This document shows, piece after piece, positions 46,460 through 57,125 of a stretch of 64,000 nucleotides of DNA; positions within the stretch are counted from its first letter, which is position 1, and each line of letters begins with the position of its first letter. Source of the stretch: Linum tenue. Lineage: Eukaryota > Streptophyta > Magnoliopsida > Malpighiales > Linaceae. The notes under the pieces are model-generated. The model saw only the letters and a list, made by a program, of their open reading frames with translations, was not told where the DNA came from and made no database searches. The stretch spans positions 36,606,513 to 36,670,512 of the forward strand of contig CAMGYJ010000011.1 of NCBI GenBank assembly GCA_946122785.1, written 5' to 3'. Both the position numbers and the translations under genes were made by a program.

Positions 46460-47802
46460 AAGTAGCTAGGGGTGGGCAACGTAAACATGTATCAGGGTTA
46501 CGGGTACCCAAGTGCTTGTAATATTTATTACAAAATGAGACTTGAGATTAAAAATTCTTACATTATGTAGTCACGGGTTGTCCACTAATACCCGTTTGAA
46601 TAGTATGGGTACCCATAATAGCCATTAGCAATGCAGTTAAAATCGCGATTTAAAACTTAAAAACTTACGGTTTTACGCTACTAGGTCATCAAAACGCTTT
46701 CGTTTCCATATAAAAACTTTAGTGTACAAAATCGGACTAAATTGCGTTTTAAAGCTTAAAAGCTTATGCTTTTACGCTTCTAGTTCACCAAAACGCTTTA
46801 CGCTTTTACGCTTCTAATTCACTAAATGGGTATTATTTTCATGACATTAATTGTAAAAAGTATATTTTAATGGTAAATTACCAACAATATTATACATTTG
46901 ATATTAAAAGATACATAACAGGTACTTGGATGCATTCTCAGCTTCAATAGAGTAATCTAATTCACCAGCTACAACTAGGCTCTTCCCAAATTCATTAGCA
47001 TAGAGGGGAAGGTGGCTTATTGTTAAGATTTATGTTTATGAACTTATTATTAAGAGGCTATTAGCTTCTTTACTTTAGGTATGAATTGCAGGTGCTTATT
47101 AATTTTTCTAAATTCTGTGCACTCATATTTTACATAGTATATGTCGTACTTAACAGTTTTTTAGTTATTTTAGAGCATGCGTAAAAAACTTACGCTTTTA
47201 CGCTTTAATACTATGCTTTACGATTTTATTCATTTTCCGTTTCTAGTTAGAATCGCGCTTTTGACTGCATTGGCCATTAGTACTTAATTCCTTATAATAC
47301 AACCCATAACCCATTAGCCCGTTTGTGTGATTGGGTTATCCAATTCGGTAATTCCAGACAGAGCCCAGCGCCGAGTTCCCCACACCCAGGCCACTAAGCC
47401 CAGCTCTCCCCTCTCCCAATGTGTCCTTCTGTTGAACAATATTAGTGAACAATTAATGTGATTACGATGTTTTTGGTACAACATTGAATTAATGTGAAAA
47501 TCATAGCATATGCTATTTTTTCTAAAGGGTCGAAAGCTGAAAGTTTGGGTATATATGGGTAGTATGGGTATCCGTTATCCATCCTGTATAGATAATGTAT
47601 ACCCATTAACTCATATGGGTATGGGATATGACATACAGTTTCCCCTTCAAATGAGACCAAATACCTGTTTCAAACGAGACGGGTACCCATTCCCTTCCCG
47701 TTTTCTGGTTAGTCTTCATTGAACCAAGCTTTAGAAGTTCATAAATAAAAAATATCTCAAAGTAATTTCCGGTTGAAGTTATAGACTTACAGTACATATA
47801 CA
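46460..47802. repeat. Mixed repeat-derived DNA
   Basis: It holds AGGGGTGGGCAA (46468) and GGGTACCCATTCCC (about 47680) motifs typical of MITE ends, but they do not pair cleanly. Inverted copies of the AAACTTAAAAACTTACG repeat lie at 46635-46870 and 47170-47275. No gene. Confidence 0.4.
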
Positions 47803-47811
47803 CGTAATCCA
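47803..47811. repeat. 9-bp target duplication CGTAATCCA, left copy
   Basis: Repeated exactly at 55766-55774, directly outside the TIRs of the element at 47812-55765. Confidence 0.9.
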
Positions 47812-48235
47812 GGAAAAAATCTCAGAATACACCAATTATTAAAAAAAATTACCAAAATACAGTACTTATAAAAGTAATTCCCAAAGTACAACAGTTTCAA
47901 CATCACTGTCTTTGTCTAAGACAGTGATGTTGATCACCGTTTTGGTCTAAAACGATGATACATCACCGCTTTTGACAAAAGCAGTGATGCTATCACCGCT
48001 TTAGACCAAAGCAGTGATGCCATCACCGCTTTCAAGGACGACAGTGATGGCATGACCGTTAATGAGGGAAGCAGTGAGGCCTTCACCGTTGGATCCAACA
48101 GCGGTGAAGTGGCGCGGATCGCTGACGTGGACGCGCGCGGGCACTTCACCGCTGAAGACCAAAGCGGTGATAGCCCCGCTTTCCACGTCTGCGATCCGCC
48201 CCACCCCGCGCCTTCACCGCTGCCGTCCGATGCAG
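47812..48235. repeat. Left TIR and subterminal TCACCGC array of the second MULE
   Basis: After ~120 bp of TIR, units of about 27-30 bp follow one another from 47934 to 48225. Each has TCACCG(C/T), TTT, an AAA-containing spacer and GC(G/A)GTGATG, so it is itself a weak inverted repeat. ORFs here are by-products of the periodicity. Confidence 0.85.
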
Positions 48236-48391
48236 TTATGCGCGGATTGTGGTTTTTCTCCACAATCCGACGCATCAGAAGCCGCCATGTCACCTATCCG
48301 TGCCCATCACCGCCTTTGTTGGACGCAGTGATGGCACTGTGTTTGTTCGGGGCGGTAATAACTGGCCAGGACTTTTCCCAGCCCCAAACAC

Positions 48392-48399
48392 TATAAATA
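48392..48399 (+). promoter_or_regulatory. TATA box of the PMD gene
   Basis: TATAAATA in ACACTATAAATACCCATCC, about 195 bp before the first ATG and just inside the repeat array. Confidence 0.7.
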
Positions 48400-48585
48400 C
48401 CCATCCCCCCCTCATTCCAAACCACACCACCACTTTATACTTCTTTCTCCCTCCATTTTTCACTCTAGTTTCGTTCTAAGTATGCTCTGTGGTTGCGGCT
48501 AAGTCCGATCTTCCGCATCAGAAAGAATTACAAGAGTTTTTGTTTTGTTGTTTTGTCGATACTCTCACTAGCTTTTTGGCAAAAA

Positions 48586-51274
48586 ATGGACGAAGAGGCT
48601 TTGAGAGTACGTAAATTTATTTAATTCTTTTGTGATTTTTTTTACATGGGTGCTAAAATTTAAATTGATTTGATTTCATATTTTTTTATAGATGGGTGCT
48701 GAGATATACGACCCTAGATTGTATATCGATCCTGGCCCAAGGGATCGAAGGTATTTAACCGGGCAAGATCAACATCGCTCTCGTTCAATAATCCGGTAGA
48801 CACACTAAAATTATTTCAATAGTTTTAAAGTTTTTATTTTGCTTTCTATTGACTGACAATATTGTGTTTTTTGTTTTGTAGGAATCACTTATTCCCATCA
48901 GTCATCGAGGGACATGTCGATTGCCCCGTTGGCATCCTCGACTGCATCCCTATCTAGAGAGGGCGGGATTGCACAATTTGAGGCACTTTATGAGGCTTGA
49001 TATTGACAACGATCTGCTGACGGCAATGGCAGAGCGATGGCGCCCTGAGCTGCATACCTTCCACTTTCCCGAGGGTGAAATGACGATCACCCTCAAAGAT
49101 GTTGCCATCCTCACCGGGCTCCCGATCACCGGAGATGCCATCATCGACAACTCGAGAAAACCAGAAGATGGTTGGGGGCCATTGATTCAGGAACGTCTGG
49201 GGTTCAACATGCCGACCACCACGCCCGTCGAAGGGGTTGGGCATCCACCACTGAATGCGGGGCAAGTATCGATCCCGTGGCTTGTTGACCACATCCAATT
49301 GGAGGTTAATATAGGCCCGGATACTCCTGAAGATCAGGTGGAGCGGTATGCACGTGTATACCTAATTGTCTTGGTTGGTGGGTTTCTGTTCCCCGACAAG
49401 TCAAATAAGTGGATACAAGGCATGTGGTTCCCTATGCTCCTCGGTGACTGGGACGAGATCGGGAGAAAAAGTTGGGGGTCGGCCGTCTTGGCTGGAATCT
49501 ACCGAGAGTTGTGTACATGCTCGAGGTTGGGAGCGAAACAAGCTGGTGGTGCGATGTTCATACTTCAGCTCTGGGCATGGGAGCATCTTCCGTTTCTCGC
49601 ACCTCAAGACCCTCGGGAATTCTGGTTGCCAGATGATGAGCTACGATTTGTAGCAAATCCCCCATATGGTTTCAAGTAAGTTCAATTTAAGTTGAATTTA
49701 TTTTAGATATGCAATGGTAGCTAGTTAGGTGAATTTAGATTTTAGTGAACTTAGTGAACTTAGTATGCAATTTTAAGTATGCAATTATAGTATTTTAGTG
49801 AACTTAGCTATCTTCCAACTAAGCGAATTTAGAGACATTTTAGGTCTGCAATTCTAGTATTTTAGTGAATTTAGATATCTTCCAAGTAAGTGAATTTGGA
49901 TTTATTCTAACCAAATCGTATTTAGCTAATTTAAAAATTGCTTATATATGTACTTTTGCTTAATTAGGTGGATCGGAGCAAATACAAACGACCACCAGCC
50001 CGAGCACTCTTTACTGTTTTATCGTGCTGAATTTGATAAGCCTTGGTGGAACCAGGTAAAAATATTGAATGTCATGATTTTCAATTTATTAGGTGGAGTG
50101 GATATAATTTTTACTAATTCCATGAATTATAATGATTGTAGGCGGTATGGGATCCATATCCAAATGAAGTGGTTGAGTTGCATCGTCTTAGACATCCCGA
50201 GGATCAAGAGACATGGTTGTGCAAGGTGCCCTTAATCTGCTGGCACATGGTGGAGTGGCACCTGCCCGATCGATCTTTGAGGCAATATCGATTGGAGCAA
50301 CCAATTCCAGCATCCCCACCTCAAGGGTTCAGGGAGCTCCACGCCATTGACCTACGCTACAACAAAAAGGATTGGACCCGCAAGCATGAATTCTACATCA
50401 ACATATGGGAGAATAGAAATCAGTGGGTGGTCCAAGGGGCGCCGGAGACAAGGCCAATGGGGTACCACGATGGCTACATACGGTGGTATCGGAACTTCAC
50501 GCTAAGATGGGTGTCAAAGCAAGGTGCTGTTTGGGGCGCAGTGGTAAGTGAATTCCATTTTGGCCTATTTTAGTTAATTTTTGTAGTATAATTACATGCC
50601 TATATTAGCTAGAATGTTAATTAACATTATTAGATTTAATGTTAGTTAATTTTTGGAGTATGATTACATGCCTATATTAGCTAGAATGTTAATTATCTAT
50701 ATTAGATTTAATGTTAGTTAATTTTTGGAGTATGATTACATGCCTATATTAGCTAGAATGTTAATTAACATTATTAGATTTAATGTTAGTTAATTTTTGT
50801 AGTATGATTACATGCCTATATTAGATGATAGAAATCATTATTAGATTTACTATTAGTTAATTTTGTACAATAATTTATTAGGTTGACGGTTTGGAGCATG
50901 CGAAGCACACCGTCGAGAGTGCACCCACCATGGATGAGCGGAAGACATCTTTTTTGCGCAGGCTTTTCAACAACTTGCTCTGTTGTACCAGAGAGCAAAG
51001 GAGGGATGTCATATTATACCCTCCAGTGCCTGCTCCGGCCCGACCTTCATTCCGTGCTGATGAGAGGATCGTGCCCCCACAAGAGCCCCCACGGAGGAGC
51101 AGAAGAAGGGTGAGAGAACACATTGAAGAGCTTCGTCCGTCTCAGCAAACTCAACTTCCTCAACCATGGCCACATTGTGAGTGGGCTGCTAGTACTGAGG
51201 GAACCGGAGGGTCGTCAAGCTATGCCCCGACTCAGGAGCATGACATGTTCACCCAAGCCACCCCTCAACAATAA
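48586..51274 (+). pseudogene. Plant mobile domain (PMD/MAIN-like) protein gene inside the MULE, 3' nonsense mutation
   Basis: PMD proteins include the host factors MAIN and MAIL1, and many relatives are carried by transposons. Six exons fit with consistent phase: 48586-48606, 48692-48795, 48902-49675, 49968-50055, 50142-50543, 50882-51274. PMD hallmarks are HPYLERAGLHNLRHF, AERWRPELHTFHFP, GEMTITLKDVAILTGLPI, ARVYLIVLVGGFLFPDKS and SWGSAVLAGIYRELC, followed by LQLWAWEHLPFLAP; exon 5 adds WLCKVPLICWHMVEWH and RYNKKDWTRKHEFYINIW. The stop TAA at 51272 replaces a glutamine-type codon: the same frame stays open to TGA 51530-51532 and encodes a Pro-rich and then RGG-rich tail (GGRRGRGGRGGRGRE). 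The gene is therefore slightly truncated rather than destroyed. The acceptor at 48901 was chosen for phase; exon 1 is the least certain. Confidence 0.85.
50570..50870 (+). repeat. 72-bp tandem repeat in PMD intron 5
   Basis: About four copies of a unit containing ATTACATGCCTATATTAGC and TTAGATTTAATGTTAGTTAA, starting near 50591, 50663, 50735 and 50808. The last copy is the most diverged. Confidence 0.8.
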
Positions 51275-51854
51275 ACTACTCAGTATCAGACCCCGCAACA
51301 ACAACATACATCATCGACTTTCTACCACGCTTCTGGTCCACCTCAGCAACCTCCACCCCCACCACCTGTCTACACTCCGGTGGGTGGTCGGGTTAAGAGG
51401 AATCCGCGCACAGTTGTCCAGCGGGCTCGTGAAGAAGGAGGAGGAGGTAGAGAGGGCGGAAGAAGGGGCCGAGGAGGTCGTGGAGGAAGAGGAAGAGAAG
51501 GGGAAGTGGAGGGAAATGAAGACAACCAGTGAACTATCTATGTCGTTCTAATTTAGTTTCATCTTTTTTTGTTTTCCATGAACTATCCATGTCGTCTAAA
51601 TTTGGTTTGGGTCTTGTGTTGTTTTCCATGAACTATCTATGTTTCTAAATTTGGTTTCGGATTGTGTTGTTTTCCATTAACTATCTATGTCGGCTAAATT
51701 TGTTTGGTTTTTACTCCCATGTTGTACCAAAATGAACAACAAACGCCCTTTATTACAATCACTCAACAAGATTAAAACAAGAAGTCCAAATTAAACATCA
51801 CAACAACGAAAACTACTCAACAAGATTAAAACAAGGAAGTGAACAACAACAACA
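51275..51854. other. Region between the convergent PMD and transposase genes
   Basis: 51275-51532 is the cut-off RGG-rich tail of the PMD frame. After it, a short unit (TTTTCCATGAACTATC..ATGT) repeats three times near 51571-51690. The two genes end tail to tail here and must share terminator space. Confidence 0.6.
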
Positions 51855-54732
51855 TCAAGGTTGGTTCGGAATTGGCGCCGAATCTTGCTCTAGAGGTGGA
51901 CCTGGGCAACGCCTCTTGTCATGACCCGGTTGTCTGCACTTTGAGCAACGCTTTGGACCCCGTCGGGCACGTTGTGATTGGTCCATTTCATTGTGAATCC
52001 TTTCGGTCCTAGGACGACCTTTGGTGCGCTTTAAGTGTAACGGTGGGATAATCAACTTCCCATTGTCTACAGGCCAATAAGCTTCATCCGGCAGGGGGCT
52101 AAAACTTGACGAGTAGGAGTTCCTGATCGCCTGTTCCGTGTAGCAAGGACTAACCAAACTGTAAGCGCTGAGGGTTATCGACTTAGCTACTGCCATTGCA
52201 TGTGAACAAGGTACTCTTCTGTTTTGATACTTTTGGCATGTACACTCTCCGGTGCGAGTTTCTACGTGTAGAGTAACGGATTGACGATTATGCCCACGTC
52301 TTCCTCCACCCCAGATACCTGTTTGCACAGCAAAAATACCTTTATTGCGGTTGAACAGAACAACTCTGTGCTTACTTGATTTCTCTTCGATCTTCTGCAT
52401 GCCATCAAATATATGCTTAGCTATTGAATGACCAGCACGCTCCCTCCCTATAGAAGCATCCCGTCTCTTCACAAACCACTCGTTTACCTTCCAGTATGTC
52501 ATCTCCACTAGGACAGATACAGGCGTTGCCCTAATGCCCTTGTAGACTCCATTTATGCTCTCCCCATGGTTGGTAGTTGCAATTCCGAATCTAGCCCCGT
52601 TGTCCATGTGAAATGTCCACATGTGCAGATCTTGACCTTCTGCCCATACTGCTCCCGCCCGGTGTATTTAACGGATCGTCTTCATCTTCTGCTCGTACTT
52701 TTTTGGTTGATGTGCAACCGCTACAAGACCGGAGAATTAATAATTAATCCATAAGAAATGTCATGAACAATAAACCATGAACAAGCACTGAATTACATTA
52801 TTACCTGCACTCCACAATTGATCTCTTATGTCTTTCTTCTTGCCAAATTTGTGTTGGAAATTGGCTAGGAAGTGACGAATACACCAACGCCATGTCCATC
52901 CCCATTCGTCCGGGAAACCACGGACGGCGTGTTTAATCCCGGCATGTCGATCCGATATAATTGTAATACCCATTCTTTGTGTGACGTGGGCGTGTAGCTG
53001 GTCAAAGAATCATGCCCAACTTAGGTTGTTCTCCCCTTCAACTAATGCAAATGCTAAGGGAAAAATACTTAAATTTCCATCAACCCCAGTGGCAATAAGA
53101 AGAGTTCCTTTATACTTCCTAGTAAGGAAAGTTCCATCAACCTGTTAAAATGAATAATGAGTTAGTAAAAATTGAAATTAGTAAAGTAATGAAATAGTAC
53201 AATATTTTGAGTCCGTAATATACCTGAATCACTGGCATGCAGAAGGGAAACCCGTCAATGCATGGCTTGAATGTCCAGAACAGACGATGAAACATCAACT
53301 CGTTCTGTACTCGAACTTGATCTTCAGTGTCTACGTTGTTGTACCAAGGCACGAAAACCGTCCCAGGGTTGGACTCCTCCATTGCGGACATTAGTCTGGG
53401 GAGTAAAGCATACGAGTCATCCCAATCACCGTAGACATCAGCCATGGCCTTCTGCTTCCCATGCCACGCCTTCTTATACCTTATGGTGTAGGAGTGTCGA
53501 TCCTTCACCTCTGCCATGATAGCTTTTATCTTGATATCTGGTTGTGCCTCGATAAGGTGCTTAATGGTTCTTGCCACTTTTTTTGCTTTCAGTTGCCGGT
53601 GATCCTGTGAAAGTATGGTTGAGGAGCAACTGTGGTTGTTCTCTACTGTCCGCATGACCCAGACCCCCTTTCTCTTCATATATGCAGCACGAAGTTGCCA
53701 CATACAACCCTCTCCAGCATTCTTACAAATGACATGCAGTTGTCCCTTGTCAGAATATTTTACCTTCCATTCGAAATTACGCCGCATGGCTTCTTCGCTA
53801 AAAGCGTCTTGCACATCGGCTTTCGAAGTGAACGCCATACCCACTTCCAAATTAGCAGTCGGATTATACACAGGCATGGGCCGAAAGTCAGGGGCATCGT
53901 TCTGACCATATAAAAATTGATCAGGAACCTCTGTGTAGTAAGGCGTTGGTGCCTGTCGGAACGCCACCTCACTGTCATCGATATCGTCGTTATCGTCCGT
54001 ATCTTCCTCCTCACTGACTGATCTCAAATCTTCCTCACTTTCATCGTCACTGGAGGCGAATGGATAGCTCGGCGAAGGATGGTCATCGTTACCAGCATAA
54101 CCAGCATCGCCTTCTTGGTCATGCGAAGTATGCCCGGATCGAAGGGTGTTTTCAATGTCAACCCACTCTGGACCCCAAGCAGGCCATTGATCACCGTCGG
54201 GCTGAACGATATCGACGGCAGTCTCACCACCATGTGGCAGGTATTCTTCCCACCCAACACCTCCTTCAGAACTACCTCCTCCGTAGTTGCTTGAAGTACC
54301 TCCCCAACCATACCCTCCGGCAGAAGAACCTGCTCCGTAGTTACTTGAACTACCACCCCAGCCATACCCTCCTGCAAAACCATCATCATAAGAATACTTG
54401 TGAGAATGAGCATACACCTCTGCAAGCCGCACCCCGTTCTCATATATGAACTGTATCATCATGTTCGCGTCGTCATCATCATTTATGTCAACTTTTTCGT
54501 ACATGACTCCGTCAGCACTCATGTTGGGATACCGGTAAGTAATTTGACGAACTCTCATTTGCCCGCCCGTACAAGTCCTTTCTGCACACCTGTCATGGAG
54601 TTCTTGCCACGAGAATCTCGACTCAATTGTAAGCATACTGGATTCGCCATCCTCATAGTCGATCCCAATGTTCGAGTTTGTCACCCGACCATTCCAATAA
54701 ATAATAAGCCGAAACTTCTTAAATTTACCCAT
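51855..54732 (-). pseudogene. MURA/MuDR-like MULE transposase with two in-frame stops
   Basis: Three exons on the minus strand: 53224-54732, 52805-53141, 51855-52720, with GT-AG introns. Exon 1 has a MuDR N-terminal domain (FRLIIYWNGRVTNSN), a glycine-rich duplication (GGYGWGGSSSNYG / GGYGWGGTSSNYG), an acidic linker and the MULE DNA-binding domain (GMAFTSKADVQDAF...CMWQLRA...NNHSC). Exon 2 begins the catalytic domain with VDGTFLTRKYKG and holds ISDRHAGIKHAV. Exon 3 has TNHGESINGVYKGIR, a SWIM finger (CTCQKYQNRRVPCSHAMA) and a CCHC knuckle (CSKCRQPGHDKRRC). TGA at 53010-53012 follows NNLSWA, between the first two catalytic Asp motifs; TAA at 52668-52670 follows KMKTIR in exon 3. Otherwise the frame is intact, so inactivation is recent. 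It reads toward the PMD gene. Confidence 0.9.
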
Positions 54733-55286
54733 GTCTGCAATTTATAATAATTAAGTATAGTATATAATTAGTACATTATGGATACAAAAACAATATCATC
54801 CAAACCGATAATAAAATGCAACTAATTGATCTATTATGAGAAAACTAAACAAATTCATCTAAATTCATAACTAACTAACTAACATCTATCATATCATAAT
54901 TAAACTAAATAATATCATAACATATTTTCCAATAACCGCAATTCACTAAATACAGACATATAATTACTAACACATCAACATGTAAAAAATACATACTTAT
55001 AACATACTCAATCCCGATCTATCATGAGACAACTAAACAAATTAATCTAAATTCAGTACTAGCTAACTAACATATATCATATCATAATTAATCTAAATAT
55101 ATAATTCTAACATACCTAATTCTAACACATAATCAAAATGTAAACAATACATAATTCTAACATACCGAATCCCGACGAGTTTCTTGAGCAGTAAACTACG
55201 GAGGAACCAGCTGCGAAAACGACTTAACAAAACGATAATTTTTGTACTAATTTGCTGTTTGGCAGCAGGAGGGAAGTGGGCGTGGG
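54733..55286 (-). other. 5' region of the transposase gene
   Basis: AT-rich leader with a direct repeat of about 200 bp: AACTAAACAAATTCATCTAA at 54844 recurs at about 55030. A 5' UTR intron is possible. No coding potential. Confidence 0.5.
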
Positions 55287-55294
55287 TTTTTATA
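55287..55294 (-). promoter_or_regulatory. TATA box of the MULE transposase gene
   Basis: On the minus strand TATAAAAA in TCCTATAAAAACCCACGC, just inside the right repeat array; it mirrors the TATA box of the PMD gene. Confidence 0.65.
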
Positions 55295-55309
55295 GGAAAA
55301 ATTGAGAGC

Positions 55310-55765
55310 TAATCACCGCTTTGGACCACGGCGGTGAACACATCATCGCCTTAGTCAACAACGGTGATAGCTAGGTAGCTGTTACCTACTTCTCCACCTA
55401 CCAGGGCTATGTAAAACGTGGTGGCAATCACTGTTGTCGACAGCAGCGGGGATGCCTTCACTGTTGATGTCAAAAGCGGGGATACGTTCCCCGCCTTTGT
55501 CAAAAGCGGGGACACGATCTCCGCCTTCGTCCAAAGCGGTGATATGTTCCCCGCTTTTGTCCAAGGCGGTGATGCATTCCCCGCTTTCGTCCAAGGCGGT
55601 GATGCGTTCCCCGCTGCTTCACTGTTTTGGACGAAAGCGGTGATCAACATCACTGTCTTAGACAAAGACAGTGATGTTGAAACTGCTGTACTTTGGGAAT
55701 TACTTTTATAAGTACTGTATTTAGGGAATTTTTTTTAATAACTCGAGTATTCTGGGGTTTTTTCC
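55310..55765. repeat. Right TIR and subterminal array of the second MULE
   Basis: Units with AAAGCGG(G/T)GAT and TTCCCCGC/TTCACCGC alternate at about 30 bp from 55315 to 55650, then the ~120-bp TIR. Several units here have GGGGA where the left array has GGTGA. Small ORFs on both strands are artefacts of the 3n periodicity. Confidence 0.85.
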
Positions 55766-55774
55766 CGTAATCCA

Positions 55775-56243
55775 ACACTAACTAAACAATTGGATGACCC
55801 AGGAATGAGGAATGGATTTGACCTTTGAATATTTCAGCAAGAGCTAGGTACGTATAATTACTCTTTGCCCCTATTCAACTAGCTAGTCAACGGTTCGTAT
55901 GGATACTTTTTTTACCGGTCACTCTCTCTCAAATGTCTACCTAAGTACGTACCATGAAAACAACATAGACACAGAAATAAATGCACTTGGATGATACGGC
56001 CGGCCGGTGTATGCTGCTTGCTTCCCTAATTATAGGTGGTAGGCCGGCCGTCGTCAACTAGTATCTATCTTTCACATCACATAAAACGATTTGGTCTAGA
56101 AAAGAAGACTTCAACCAAAGGCTTTTTCACTTTAAAATGGAACAATACAATCGGATCCCTGATGTTTCTGATGGCAATGATGGCAACGACGAGCCCCAGG
56201 AGTATTAGGCGGAGAGAAGAGGTAAAAGAGTTACAGAGAGGAG

Positions 56244-56245
<2 letters not shown>
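55775..56245. other. Intergenic DNA
   Basis: No gene supported. The frame at 56036-56332 runs into the microsatellite and a MITE. Confidence 0.35.

Positions 56246-56275
<30 letters not shown>
56246..56275. repeat. (TA)n microsatellite, first block
   Basis: About 15 TA units ending exactly at the MITE at 56276. Two more blocks lie at 56684-56699 and 57104-57125. Confidence 0.95.
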
Positions 56276-56277
<2 letters not shown>

Positions 56278-56683
56278 TTATGTCTTCGGTGCACTCACTT
56301 TTTTGGGTGCATTCAATGCACCCGCCTCATAATCGTCATTCTGAGCAGGCGATTCATGTGAAAATGATGTCAATCATCCCTTGTAGTATGATGAACAAGA
56401 ACCACATGAATTTGTACAAAAATCATTCAAGATTCACTTTAATTTGAATGATTCAGGGTTTAGGAATTTAGGGTTAGGGTTTACAATTTGGGATTTTGGA
56501 TTTAGATTCAAAATTGAATGTTAATAGGCTAGGGTAATGGGTTGATTAGTTGTGATTCTATGTTATATCATCATATGAGACTAATCCTACCCATTAAATT
56601 TCAAAATTTGATGTATTATGACCACTTTTAGAGTTGGGTGCACTGAATGCACCCAAAAAAGTGAGTGCACCGAAGTAGCCACC
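56276..56683. mobile_element. MITE, family A, second copy, inside (TA)n
   Basis: 408 bp. The left edge GGTTATGTCTTCGGTGCACTC and the reverse-complemented right edge GGTGGCTACTTCGGTGCACTC form the TIR, which continues CTTTTTTGGGTGCATTCA. It is flanked on both sides by TA repeats. Confidence 0.88.
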
Positions 56684-56699
56684 ATATATATATATATAT
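56684..56699. repeat. (TA)n microsatellite, second block
   Basis: Eight AT units between the two MITEs. Confidence 0.9.
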
Positions 56700-57103
56700 G
56701 GTGCCTTCTACGGTACCCCGTGTGAAATCCAGGGTACCGCATACCTTGAGTATGAAAACGCTATCCAGACCTCGAATTAGCAGGATGTTTGGGCATGATA
56801 CTATACTCTAACCCTTAATGAGTAAACCCTATGTCCTAATTATCTAAATCATAAACTATAAACCCTAAGATGGTTCATTCATTTTTTGCCTATATTTGGA
56901 CGAATCACAACCGTCGATTATTGTTTCTAATTAAATTGATCTTGGGGTATAAGATTTAGAGAATTAAGACCTAGATTTTGATCTTTGAGGGTTAGAGTAT
57001 AGTATCATGTCCGAAAGATTAGCCAATTCAAGGTTTGGATAGCGTTTTCATACTCAAGGTATGCGGTACCCTGGATTTCACCCTGGGTACCATAGAACTC
57101 CCC
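56700..57103. mobile_element. MITE, family B, inside (TA)n
   Basis: 404 bp with TIRs of about 100 bp. Both arms carry TGAAATCCAGGGTACCGCAT and ACCTTGAGTATGAAAACGCT; the outer ends are GGTGCCTTCTACGGTACCC and GGGGAGTTCTATGGTACCC. A foldback structure is expected. It is flanked by TA repeats. Confidence 0.88.
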
Positions 57104-57125
57104 ATATATATATATATATATATAT
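57104..57125. repeat. (TA)n microsatellite, third block
   Basis: About eleven TA units directly after the family B MITE. Confidence 0.9.

Larger units (their letters stand above)
47812..55765. mobile_element. Mutator-like element carrying a plant-mobile-domain gene and a MURA-type transposase
   Basis: 7,954 bp. The ends read GGAAAAAAT(C)TCAGAATAC on the left and GGAAAAAACCCCAGAATAC on the right, reverse-complemented. Similarity then runs through ACAGTACTTATAAAAGTAA and ATCACTGTCTTTGTCTAAGA, over more than 120 bp, and continues in TCACCGC-type arrays. Exact 9-bp duplications CGTAATCCA flank it. Two genes converge: a PMD gene on + (48586 onward) and a MuDR-like transposase on - (54732 downward), with TATA boxes just inside each repeat array. 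Both genes carry stops, so this copy is probably dead as a transposase source, but its layout is complete. Confidence 0.93.

Noticed and set aside
47934..48225. CRISPR-like appearance of regularly spaced repeats
   Set aside because: Plant DNA, no unique spacers; units are contiguous and part of a TIR element.
48001..48396. ORFs on both strands in the left MULE array (also 55351-55711)
   Set aside because: They exist only because the subterminal repeat is free of stops; sequences are repetitive on both strands and no family is recognised.
51123..51551. 142-residue ORF rich in Glu/Arg
   Set aside because: Frame shadow of the PMD C-terminal region; the RGG frame is the coding one.
53271..53913. 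Plus-strand ORFs opposite transposase exon 1
   Set aside because: No family resemblance; the minus frame is continuous and recognisable.
54060..54449. Plus-strand ORFs opposite the MULE transposase
   Set aside because: Antisense shadows of the glycine-rich and acidic regions.
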